64,000 bases of DNA from Lewinellaceae bacterium (GTDB lineage Bacteria > Bacteroidota > Bacteroidia > Chitinophagales > Saprospiraceae). The notes under the pieces were generated by a model that saw nothing but the letters and a program-made list of their open reading frames with translations, was not told the origin of the DNA and ran no database searches. Both the position numbers and the translations under genes were made by a program. Location of the stretch: contig JACJYP010000007.1 in assembly GCA_020636045.1 (NCBI GenBank), forward strand, positions 246,417 to 310,416, written 5' to 3'. Shown here in pieces: positions 37,245-44,597 of the stretch; within the stretch, counting starts at the first letter, position 1, and the number at the start of each line of letters is the position of its first letter.

Positions 37245-38315
37245 TCAGTTGCGTCTTGGTTTGTATTTGGCCTGTTCCAGAAATTGTTGCGCGTCGTTTT
37301 GCTCCAGCAGGGCCTGCATGGTCGTTTCCGGGAAGCGCTCCATATAGGCCTCCACGATGCGCCACCCGATCCAGTTACCGATCTCGCCCGGCGCCTCCTG
37401 AAACACCACCGGTGCATTGGGGCTCGGGCTCACCAGCTTGCGCAATTTCTGGGCGTCGGTCGAGTAGAGCAGGTTTTGCTCCAGCATGCGCGCCCATACA
37501 TTCTGTTCATTTGCATAGCAACCTTCCATCTGCTCGCGTGTGTAGCCCATTTTCATGCTGTCGGGCACTTCCGGCAGCAGGTGATCGACGATGTACAACA
37601 TTTTGCCATTGTGGATCATCTGATCGAGCAGCCGGTTGCCGGGCGGCGGTCCTGCAATATTCTGGGCGATGGTTTTTGCCAGCCGGATCGTCATATAAGG
37701 CTTTACGAATTGCCTTCTGATATAGTACGGTTCGGTGTTCGGGTCGGCGAAATAAGCGGGATAGTTTTCTCCCAGGAACATATCGAGACCAATACCGCAA
37801 AGGCTGTCACCGGCCGTAAACGCATCCGTTACAAACTCGGAGACCATCGTGACGACGGTTGGGACCGGTCGTTCCGGGAAATAATATTTGTAATACCGGA
37901 ACATTTTTGTGAGGTCGCGATCCAGCCAGCGCAGGTCGCCGTATACCTGCCGAACGGTGTCGTACAAATGACGTATTTGCGGCGCAGACAAAAATCCGCG
38001 CACCGCCTGCTCGGGTGTTTCGTCGGGGTTGGTCTGGTCATGGATGATGTTCACCGCAAACAGGGGAAACATTTCGGGGTATTTTTGCGTCAACTGCTGC
38101 ATCCCCGTTTTCAGGTCGGCAGTATCGAGCGCAAACAGATCCCGGTCAAAACGCTGCACCTGAACCTGAACGTCGATCCCGGAGATATCCGGATGCTTCG
38201 CATCGTCGCCGCCACAGCCGGCCAGCACTGCTGCCAAAAGCGCTGCCGGAAACATTATATTGGCAAGCCTGCTGATGGCGTTTGTGCTCTGTGGTACTGC
38301 ATTAAAAGTGAACAT
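37245..38315 (-). CDS. gldB: Gliding motility lipoprotein GldB-like
   Basis: This is a lipoprotein of about 356 residues; the lipobox is LAAVLAGCGG and the start at 38315 (or 38255) places it at the N-terminus. The mature part opens with VQVQRFDRDLFALDTADLKTG and QKYPEMFPLFAVNII, the GldB signature, followed by LGENYPAY and a C-terminal GEIGNWIGWRIVEAYMERFP block. GldB is an envelope lipoprotein required for gliding in Flavobacterium and found widely in Bacteroidota, including non-gliders; its exact role is unclear. The reading frame extends to 38420, but this would bury the signal sequence. It lies alone on the minus strand. Confidence 0.85.
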   Translation of the reverse strand: MFTFNAVPQSTNAISRLANIMFPAALLAAVLAGCGGDDAKHPDISGIDVQVQVQRFDRDLFALDTADLKTGMQQLTQKYPEMFPLFAVNIIHDQTNPDETPEQAVRGFLSAPQIRHLYDTVRQVYGDLRWLDRDLTKMFRYYKYYFPERPVPTVVTMVSEFVTDAFTAGDSLCGIGLDMFLGENYPAYFADPNTEPYYIRRQFVKPYMTIRLAKTIAQNIAGPPPGNRLLDQMIHNGKMLYIVDHLLPEVPDSMKMGYTREQMEGCYANEQNVWARMLEQNLLYSTDAQKLRKLVSPSPNAPVVFQEAPGEIGNWIGWRIVEAYMERFPETTMQALLEQNDAQQFLEQAKYKPRRN

Positions 38316-38593
38316 GTCCGATACCTTATTGGAAATTAATATCCTTCTCATGAAAAAAACTGCGATTTTAGCCGCTCGAATTGTGCAACTTGTGCGATGT
38401 TGACGTTCATAGGTTGACAATGACGGTCAAATGTCGATTTACATTATGAATTCCCCGATCCCCATGTTTCAACCCCTGCAACCGGCAGGCGCTTTTGTCG
38501 ATCCGGAATTCAAATCCTGTTTAATACCCAACCGGGCAATAGCACCCGGGTTCTATCGATCCTGATTTTAAAACTGCAAAACAACTACTGATC

Positions 38594-39337
38594 ATGAAAA
38601 AAATTGCCTCAGTTTTTTGTTTTTTAACCTTCTTGTGGAGCGCACTTGCGGCGCAGGACGCTCCGGGATTCCGTTTTGGTTTTCAGGCCAGCCCCACCTG
38701 GTCGTGGATGCGCACTTCCGATAAAAAACTGGAAGGCGTAGGATCCAACTGGGGTCTTAAACTCGGCGCCCTGGGCGAATACTACTTCGCCGATAATTAC
38801 GCGTTCCTCACGGGTCTGGGCTTCGGGTTTAACCAGGGAGGTACCATTCAAAATGGATATGAAATGGCCTCGCTGTGGACCAACTCCGACCTGAGCGAAG
38901 AAAAGTTCAAAGTAGTGGAACGGGAAGCCAAACTCCACTACCGGCTCAATTATGTGGAAATACCCTTCGGACTGAAAATGCGCGGCGGCTCGAACGAAGA
39001 CGCGCGGATGAAATTCTATGCCGAAGTGCCGGTGTTTACGATCGGATTTGTTTCGAAAGCGCAGGGCGATATCCGCGGAAGCCAGGACAAAAATACCGAA
39101 GATGAGGATATCCGCGACGACGTGAAGGGCCTGTCGCTTTCCTGGGGACTCGGCGGCGGCATCGAATACGAACTCGCCGCCAGCACCACCCTGGTGGCCG
39201 GCCTCGCCTACCAGCAGCAATTTACCGATGTGACCGACAAAGGCATGGTACAGAAAAATGTCGGTGACGCCTTTGTGGAAGAAAAATCAAAAGGCACCTT
39301 CGGTTTGATCGCATTCAAACTGGCGGTATTTTTCTAG
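38594..39337 (+). CDS. Outer-membrane beta-barrel (PorT family) protein
   Basis: A 247-residue protein with a clear signal peptide (1-20, ending LAAQ). The mature part is composed of alternating amphipathic strands (FRFGFQASPTWSW, NWGLKLGALGEYYFADNYAF, YRLNYVEIPFGLKMR) and ends with an aromatic residue pair (LAVFF), as outer-membrane barrels do. This matches the PorT-family outer-membrane beta-barrel type common in Bacteroidota. A charged loop (SQDKNTEDEDIRDD) is probably exposed. A specific role in T9SS, as for true PorT, cannot be claimed. A hairpin ends it at 39361. Confidence 0.85.
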   Translation: MKKIASVFCFLTFLWSALAAQDAPGFRFGFQASPTWSWMRTSDKKLEGVGSNWGLKLGALGEYYFADNYAFLTGLGFGFNQGGTIQNGYEMASLWTNSDLSEEKFKVVEREAKLHYRLNYVEIPFGLKMRGGSNEDARMKFYAEVPVFTIGFVSKAQGDIRGSQDKNTEDEDIRDDVKGLSLSWGLGGGIEYELAASTTLVAGLAYQQQFTDVTDKGMVQKNVGDAFVEEKSKGTFGLIAFKLAVFF

Positions 39338-39360
39338 GCTATTGTTCGAATATGTGATGA

Positions 39361-39398
39361 AGGGTACTAAAAGCGATGATGCTTTTAGTACCCTTTAA
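39361..39398. terminator. Hairpin between convergent barrel genes
   Basis: AGGGTACTAAAAGC (39361-39374) pairs perfectly with 39381-39394, with a 6-base loop and TTTAAAATTT following. Placed between convergent genes ending at 39337 and 39418. Confidence 0.75.
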
Positions 39399-39417
39399 AA
39401 TTTCAGGCGCACCCATT

Positions 39418-40221
39418 TCAAAACCGCAACCCCGCAACAAATTCAAGTGCCCCCAAATAGCGCCGGCCTGCTACTTTTCCCACCGAGGCGCCGGCCGACA
39501 AATACCATCGCTCCAGAATATTCGCCCGGATTCCGGCGCCGAAATACGGCGAAACAGCCGTATTCGCAGGTTTGATCGCTGCAGGAATCTTTACTCCGCT
39601 CAAATGAATATCGGAACCTTGTTCCACGACGATGTTGGCCCTGATGCCTCCGGAAACGTACGGTTGCACGTTTTTTCCACCCGGCATGATCGAAAAACCG
39701 GACTCCAGTACGATCCCTTCGGCACGCGCTTCGATCATTCCTTCGGCGCTTTTGACAGGCCCGGGCTCAACGGGAACGACCGTCACCGGAAAGCCCCCGG
39801 CCCATGTTGCCCGATAGTATTGCACAGCGTTTCGTATTTCGAAGCAGCCTCTGATCTTCACGCCGGCCTGCAGGCCGACCATCGGGCGGATATGGCCGTC
39901 GAGTGAAATCCAGGGAGTGTTCAAGCCCGACGGGTTTCCGGCCATGAGTTCGCCACCCAGTGTCCCGAACAGGTTTTCGAAATGTTCCGGCGCATAAATC
40001 GCTTGCAGCACTTCTTCCCAATCGGCATTGTAAGCGGCCCCTGCACTGAAAGGAATACCTATCTGCATCCCCAGGAAAAATTCGGGAGCACTACAGGCTT
40101 TGATCTTGGCTTGCGGCCCACTCAGATCCAGTCGACTCCAGTCGGGCTGACTTTTGGCAGGCGTTGGACCCAGCAACAGGAATAAAGAGGCTATTGCGTT
40201 GAAAAACAACAATTTGTTCAT
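39418..40221 (-). CDS. Probable outer-membrane beta-barrel protein
   Basis: The 267-residue product starts with a signal peptide (MNKLLFFNAIASLFLLLGPTPAKSQ has the right form, cleavage near residue 24). Strands with alternating small and aromatic residues follow (VQPYVSGGIRANIVVEQ, AVSPYFGAGIRANIL, WYLSAGASVGKV), ending FVAGLRF with a terminal Phe, the usual barrel signal. I do not recognise a specific family. The start at 40221 is chosen for the signal peptide; 40305 would overlap the gene upstream. It is 44 bases downstream of the secreted protein at 40266, so they form an operon pair. Confidence 0.78.
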   Translation of the reverse strand: MNKLLFFNAIASLFLLLGPTPAKSQPDWSRLDLSGPQAKIKACSAPEFFLGMQIGIPFSAGAAYNADWEEVLQAIYAPEHFENLFGTLGGELMAGNPSGLNTPWISLDGHIRPMVGLQAGVKIRGCFEIRNAVQYYRATWAGGFPVTVVPVEPGPVKSAEGMIEARAEGIVLESGFSIMPGGKNVQPYVSGGIRANIVVEQGSDIHLSGVKIPAAIKPANTAVSPYFGAGIRANILERWYLSAGASVGKVAGRRYLGALEFVAGLRF

Positions 40222-40265
40222 GATCTCGAGTTTTAGAGCATTATGAAATGAAAGCGCAGGGTTGG

Positions 40266-41582
40266 TCATTTCCCCTCGTACCGGCGGCGGAATTTTTCGC
40301 CCCATTCACGGCGCACCGCCTCGTTGGGCACGGCGCTGCGCAGCGCGCGATCATGGTCGTATCCCATTTCGCGGTAGGCTGCATAGACGCGGTATTTCTG
40401 TTCCACTACCGGTCCCCAGTCGTCTTTCTGTGCCGGCTGGTCGTTGGCGAACACCTTCGCTTCTGCCCCGACTGCCTGGAAAGTTCCCCAGAATCCGGCA
40501 ATGCCCTGATCGAGGCCGGCTTTCGTTTCGGGCGCGGCATTATTCAGGTCCTGGCCGGTATTCGCTTCAAACTGAGTCCTGGTGTTTTTTGAAAAATCGT
40601 CCAGTTTATACTCCTTTCCGGTAAGTGTGGCGCAATACACCCAGAATGTCTGCTGGATCACCGCTTCGCGCTCTTTGTCCGGTTGCCCGGAAAACGGCGT
40701 TTCAATGACGCCGCGCGCATTCATATCGTCGTAGGCCGTCGAAATGCAGCTCAGTGCTTCCAGCAGCACGGACGCTGCTTCTTCGGGATGGGCATACAAA
40801 TCGATGCTGAACGGCATGGGCCGGTCGGTGCCCGGAACAGTCAATCCGGAAGCGGGGTTCGGCTTCCAGCCTTCGGAGCTTTGGGGTTGCCAGTTGCCGG
40901 CGAGGTCGCTGTTGCCGGAGGCTGTGATCCATTCGTCGAGGGCGGGCATTTCCACACCTGCCGGTACGGGTTGTTTGAAAATATCCGCGCAATAGCCTTC
41001 GATGGGAATGTTGGCGGTGGAATGCGGAGGCACGGTCACCACTACATCGGTCGTCGAAACATAAGGCTGGAAGCGGCCGTCGGACGGAATAAAACCGGGC
41101 GATACTTCCGCGGTGATGGCTTGATCGGTCGGGTTGTAGAGCGACAGGTCGGCGATATGGCCGGTGGTGCGGCCGGTGCCTGTGGCCGAGCAGAGCAGCG
41201 GCGTATCGCTGGCAGGAGGCAGGGCAACGTAGCTGTTGTCCATCAGGTCGCGCTTCAGTTTTTTCACCCACTCTTCGATCTCCTTGTTGTTTTTTCCTCC
41301 GGGCTTGTCTTTTGTCGACTTGCGGTCGCGGATCTCGTCGAGTTTGTCGCGCACGGCGTCTTTTACCTTGTCGGGATCGTTGGGGTTGTCTTTTCCGGCA
41401 GCACGCGCCGTTTCGGCAATCTCTTTGACCAGCGCTTTCTGATCGCTGCTGGAGGTTTCGGTGCTTTCCACGCGTTCGGCGATGCGTTCGCCTTGTTTTT
41501 CGCCCGGACCGGGAGCGGGTTGTGCAAAAATCAGGCTCTTACATGCGAGCAAAATGGTGAAAACCAGGATCGTCTTTTTCAT
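40266..41582 (-). CDS. Secreted protein of unknown function
   Basis: I do not recognise the family. The 438-residue product has a signal peptide (MKKTILVFTILLACKSLIFAQ, about 20 residues). A very charged, probably helical segment follows (about 25-100, rich in Lys, Glu, Asp), with DKDKPGGK-like stretches. Next comes a beta-rich domain (about 115-205) including HIADLSLYNPTDQAITAEV and VVVTVPPHSTANIPIEGYCADI. The C-terminal half is helical with many conserved-looking aromatic residues and ends in a basic tail (REWGEKFRRRYEGK). There is no T9SS sorting domain. It lies just upstream of the barrel gene at 39418, which suggests a joint envelope role. Confidence 0.7.
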   Translation of the reverse strand: MKKTILVFTILLACKSLIFAQPAPGPGEKQGERIAERVESTETSSSDQKALVKEIAETARAAGKDNPNDPDKVKDAVRDKLDEIRDRKSTKDKPGGKNNKEIEEWVKKLKRDLMDNSYVALPPASDTPLLCSATGTGRTTGHIADLSLYNPTDQAITAEVSPGFIPSDGRFQPYVSTTDVVVTVPPHSTANIPIEGYCADIFKQPVPAGVEMPALDEWITASGNSDLAGNWQPQSSEGWKPNPASGLTVPGTDRPMPFSIDLYAHPEEAASVLLEALSCISTAYDDMNARGVIETPFSGQPDKEREAVIQQTFWVYCATLTGKEYKLDDFSKNTRTQFEANTGQDLNNAAPETKAGLDQGIAGFWGTFQAVGAEAKVFANDQPAQKDDWGPVVEQKYRVYAAYREMGYDHDRALRSAVPNEAVRREWGEKFRRRYEGK

Positions 41583-41935
41583 GATGCAATCTTTTTTGAA
41601 GTGATTCAATCAGGTGGTTCAAGAATGATTTTGCGCAAAACCTGATGCAAAGATTGCCGGTCCGGAGCGGAAGGATCAAGTACAGTTGTATGGCGTTTTC
41701 GAGGGCATTTTATTCATATCCGGAGAGTTAGCGGTGAGTATTTTAATTTGTAAAACACTGTTTATAAATTACTTAACACGGATTTGTTTTTTGTACACTA
41801 AAACAGCCGTTTCTACGAAACAACCGTTGAAATACCGGGCAAAAACAGCAGGTAACGCACCATTAAAACATTTTACAGGTTTGTTTGAAAAACATAAATA
41901 TTGAATATAATTTTATCGTCCAAAACGGCAGTCCC
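41583..41935. other. Intergenic region upstream of the TetR gene
   Basis: About 350 bases, AT-rich in the middle. It contains the short inverted repeat GTTTCTACGAAAC (41809-41821), a candidate binding site for the adjacent TetR regulator. I found no full-consensus promoter, RNA gene or longer repeat. Confidence 0.4.
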
Positions 41936-42526
41936 ATGAAAGACAATCCGAAACACGACGAGATCCTGAAAGCCGGCAGCGAGTGTTTTGCCCGCTTCGG
42001 TTTTGACAAAACCACCCTCGATGATATCGGAAGGCTGGCCGGGCTCAACAAGGCAAGCCTGTACTATTACTTCAAAAACAAGGAGGAGATCTTTATTGCG
42101 GTGGTACTGGAAGAGACCAAAACTTTCATTGCCGACCTGCAGCACAAAACGCAGGCTTTTCCCGATGTGCGCAAACAGGTAAAATTTTACCTGACCGAAC
42201 GCATCCGGCGTTACAACGAAGTGATCCACCTGACCAAACTGTCGGTCGATCACCTTCAAAAAGTGGAGCCAATGTTCGACGCCGTATATGAGCAAACCAA
42301 GTCCAGGGAAGTGGCCTTTCTCACCGAATTATTAAAAAAGGGGGTTGCCGACAACGCTTTTTCCTTTTCCGAACCCTCGGCATCGGTGGCGGAAAGCCTG
42401 TTCTTTCTGTCCGACGCGCTCAAACACGAAGCAGTGCGCTCTTCAGGTCGTTTCATGACCGGCGAGATCGATTTTTCAAGCGCCATTGAAAAACTCGACC
42501 GCCTGCTCCGGCTGATCATCCGGTGA
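41936..42526 (+). CDS. TetR/AcrR family transcriptional regulator
   Basis: The 196-residue protein has the TetR N-terminal helix-turn-helix (FDKTTLDDIGRLAGLNKASLYYYFKNKEEIF, split over about residues 21-51) and a helical C-terminal ligand-binding and dimerisation domain. The start at 41936 (MKDNPKHDE) fits the family; 41885 would add 17 residues of AT-rich leader. TetR proteins repress nearby transport or lipid genes and often their own. Neighbours are a nucleotidyltransferase 153 bases downstream and the secreted-protein operon on the other side, neither an obvious efflux target. The ligand is unknown. Confidence 0.9.
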   Translation: MKDNPKHDEILKAGSECFARFGFDKTTLDDIGRLAGLNKASLYYYFKNKEEIFIAVVLEETKTFIADLQHKTQAFPDVRKQVKFYLTERIRRYNEVIHLTKLSVDHLQKVEPMFDAVYEQTKSREVAFLTELLKKGVADNAFSFSEPSASVAESLFFLSDALKHEAVRSSGRFMTGEIDFSSAIEKLDRLLRLIIR

Positions 42527-42679
42527 TGACCGGGCGATCTTTTTTTAGCCGGAATTGGACAAAAACTCCTGTTACAGGTCGATTTGCGCAACTCCGGGAA
42601 TAGTACCCGATTGCAATGACAGGAGCTTTCTTACCTTGCTATTGATATTCGATGGAAAACCCATCCCTTACTGTTAACC

Positions 42680-43600
42680 ATGACTGCATCCGCGCACCAG
42701 GCCGTTGAATGCCCGATCGAACAGGCACTCATAAAGGCATTGTTGTACTTCGAGATATTTTCATACCCTCTCACAGCAGAGGAGGTGTTTCACTTTGCCC
42801 GCTATCGCGAAACAAGCGTGCAGGAAGTATCCGAAAAGTTGCAGGGAATGGTTGAAAAAGGCCTCGTGTATCGTTTTGGCCGGTTTTATCAGACCCGCGA
42901 CGAACCGCAATGGGAGGCCCGCAGGCTGGACTGCAATCAGCGAGCCGATCATTTTTTACCCATCGCCCGGCGTATGTCCCGTCTGATCGGAGCATTCCCG
43001 TTTATCCGCGCCGTTTTTGTCTCCGGGTCGCTGTCAAAACACTGCATGCGCCCTGACAGCGACATTGATTTTTTCCTCATCACGGAGCCTGGGCGGTTGT
43101 GGCTGGCGCGCACCATGCTTGTGCTTTTCAAAAAGATATTCTTGCTTAATTCGCATAAATACTTCTGTGTCAATTATTTCGTAGACACAGAACACTTGGA
43201 GATTGAAGACAAGAACCTGTTCACCGCCACCGAAACGGTTACCCTCCTGCCACTGTACGGCAGAGACTGGTACGAAGGGTTTTGCAAAGCCAACTCCTGG
43301 GCCTGGGAGCTCTACCCGAACGTACCGCAGCGCCCAACTCCGGGCATTGCGCCACATAAAAAAGGCTTGCTGAAAAACGTTTTGGAAAAATTGTTGCCGG
43401 GCAAATTCGGCAACTGGCTGGACCAAAAAGCCATGCAGAGCACGGTGGCTTTCTGGAAGAAAAAATTCCGGCACTTCGACCGCGAAAAATTCGACCTCGC
43501 GCTCAGGTCGCGCAGGCATATCTCGAAACACCACCCGCTCCATTTCCAGGAAAAAGTGCTGAATACACTGGCCCGGCGCCTCCGCGAATTTCCCGTCTGA
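42680..43600 (+). CDS. Nucleotidyltransferase-fold protein with N-terminal winged helix
   Basis: A 306-residue protein. The catalytic loop of the nucleotidyltransferase superfamily is VSGSLSKHCMRPDSDIDFFL: Gly-Ser at 116-117 and the metal-binding Asp128 and Asp130. The first 75 residues (LLYFEIFSYPLTAEEVFHFA, then VSEKLQGMVEKGLVYRFGRFYQ) look like a winged-helix domain. The C-terminal part is basic. No HEPN partner lies beside it, so it does not look like a MNT/HEPN toxin-antitoxin pair. It could transfer a nucleotide to RNA, protein or a small molecule; I cannot tell. A degenerate promoter (TTG, 18 bases, TACCTTGC at 42632-42639) precedes it. Confidence 0.75.
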   Translation: MTASAHQAVECPIEQALIKALLYFEIFSYPLTAEEVFHFARYRETSVQEVSEKLQGMVEKGLVYRFGRFYQTRDEPQWEARRLDCNQRADHFLPIARRMSRLIGAFPFIRAVFVSGSLSKHCMRPDSDIDFFLITEPGRLWLARTMLVLFKKIFLLNSHKYFCVNYFVDTEHLEIEDKNLFTATETVTLLPLYGRDWYEGFCKANSWAWELYPNVPQRPTPGIAPHKKGLLKNVLEKLLPGKFGNWLDQKAMQSTVAFWKKKFRHFDREKFDLALRSRRHISKHHPLHFQEKVLNTLARRLREFPV

Positions 43601-43662
43601 GGGCGCCAGATCTCTGCCAAATTAATTCTTCCCTTCTTGCGCAAGTTTGGACGGGTCTTGCC

Positions 43663-43670
43663 TATTTTTG
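43663..43670 (+). promoter_or_regulatory. -7-like box in the 43.6-43.9 kb gap
   Basis: TATTTTTG matches TAnnTTTG, but lies 234 bases before the next gene (43904), with an intergenic repeat in between. TTTG at 43646-43649 is too close to be its -33 box. Confidence 0.35.
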
Positions 43671-43689
43671 TTGCATTGTGCCTCCTCAA

Positions 43690-43850
43690 ACCCAGGTAGA
43701 TTGGTTCTATAAATTTGGAGTATGCAATCGGCAGAAGCAGTGAGCAGCCATCATGGAATTCGGGCAAAACAGGGGATAGAGACTATTTTTGTACAGTAAT
43801 TCGTACCTAAGTTGACACTGTCACTGCCTACTGCCTCTGCCTACTGCTTA
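43690..43850. repeat. Dispersed intergenic repeat, longest copy
   Basis: Shares blocks in the same order with 58770-58855: GATTGGTTC, GGCAGAAGC with GT.AGCAG, and CAGTAATTCGTACC followed by ACACTG.CACTGC. This copy has about 49 extra bases between the second and third blocks and ends in a run of CTGCCTACTGCC-type units. It fills most of the gap 43601-43903 and has no coding potential. Confidence 0.65.
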
Positions 43851-43903
43851 CTTCAACAATCGCCCCTGCGCAGGTCCGCTTTTCACTAAATCGCTTCCAT
43901 ATT

Positions 43904-44491
43904 ATGAAAAAACAGATCATCACACTGGCCTTCATTTTTTGCACCATTTCGCTGGCATTGGCCCAGGTAACCCTGCGCCCTTACGTCGGCATCAATTCGC
44001 ACAATCTGACCGAGGATTTTGACGACGCTGACTGGAAATCAGCCGTTGGCTACCAGGTCGGGATCGACTTGCAGATCGGAGGTAAATTTTACATCCAGCC
44101 GGGCGTTCAACTCGAGTTCGCAAAAAACAAGCTGGACTTCACCACTCCTGTCGGCAATGTTGACCTTAAACGCACGCATTTGCGTATTCCGGTCATGCTT
44201 GGTGTCGCACTCGGAGAAAACAGCGGCAATTTTTCCTTTCGGATATTTACCGGACCCAATGCCAGCATCCTGCTTGACTCCAACACAGACGAGATCGACC
44301 TGAATAACAACAGTTGGAAGGACGCCGTGTTTGGCTGGAACGTGGGGGCGGGGCTCGACCTTTCCATCTTTTTTGTCGACCTCGGATATCAGTTCGGATT
44401 GTCCGATGTGTATGACCTTAAAGTCGTAAACGGCGCTGATGCCAAAGACAATGTTTTCTATGCCAATGCCGGACTGCGCGTCCGCTTCTGA
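43904..44491 (+). CDS. Outer-membrane beta-barrel (PorT family) protein
   Basis: The 195-residue product has a signal peptide (MKKQIITLAFIFCTISLALAQ, about 20 residues). An eight-strand-like barrel pattern follows (TLRPYVGINSHNL, YQVGIDLQIGGKFYIQPGVQLEFAKN, HLRIPVMLGVALG) and it ends VFYANAGLRVRF with a terminal Phe. This is the typical small Bacteroidota outer-membrane barrel of the PorT/OMP_b-brl type. The function is unknown. It has its own terminator at 44512. Confidence 0.87.
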   Translation: MKKQIITLAFIFCTISLALAQVTLRPYVGINSHNLTEDFDDADWKSAVGYQVGIDLQIGGKFYIQPGVQLEFAKNKLDFTTPVGNVDLKRTHLRIPVMLGVALGENSGNFSFRIFTGPNASILLDSNTDEIDLNNNSWKDAVFGWNVGAGLDLSIFFVDLGYQFGLSDVYDLKVVNGADAKDNVFYANAGLRVRF

Positions 44492-44511
44492 AACGCCTGC
44501 CACCTGACCCG

Positions 44512-44552
44512 ACCCCTGCCGTTCTTCATCGGAACAGCAGGGGTTTGTTTTT
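44512..44552 (+). terminator. Rho-independent terminator
   Basis: ACCCCTGC (44512-44519) pairs with GCAGGGGT (44537-44544) and GTTC (44521-44524) with GAAC (44532-44535), followed by TTTGTTTTTT. Confidence 0.85.
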
Positions 44553-44597
44553 TAAAACGGGCAGGGCACCGTACTTTTCCCCGAAATTACCTGCACG

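Noticed and set aside
42680..43600. MNT/HEPN toxin-antitoxin pair
   Set aside because: The protein is larger than MNT antitoxins and has no HEPN gene next to it.
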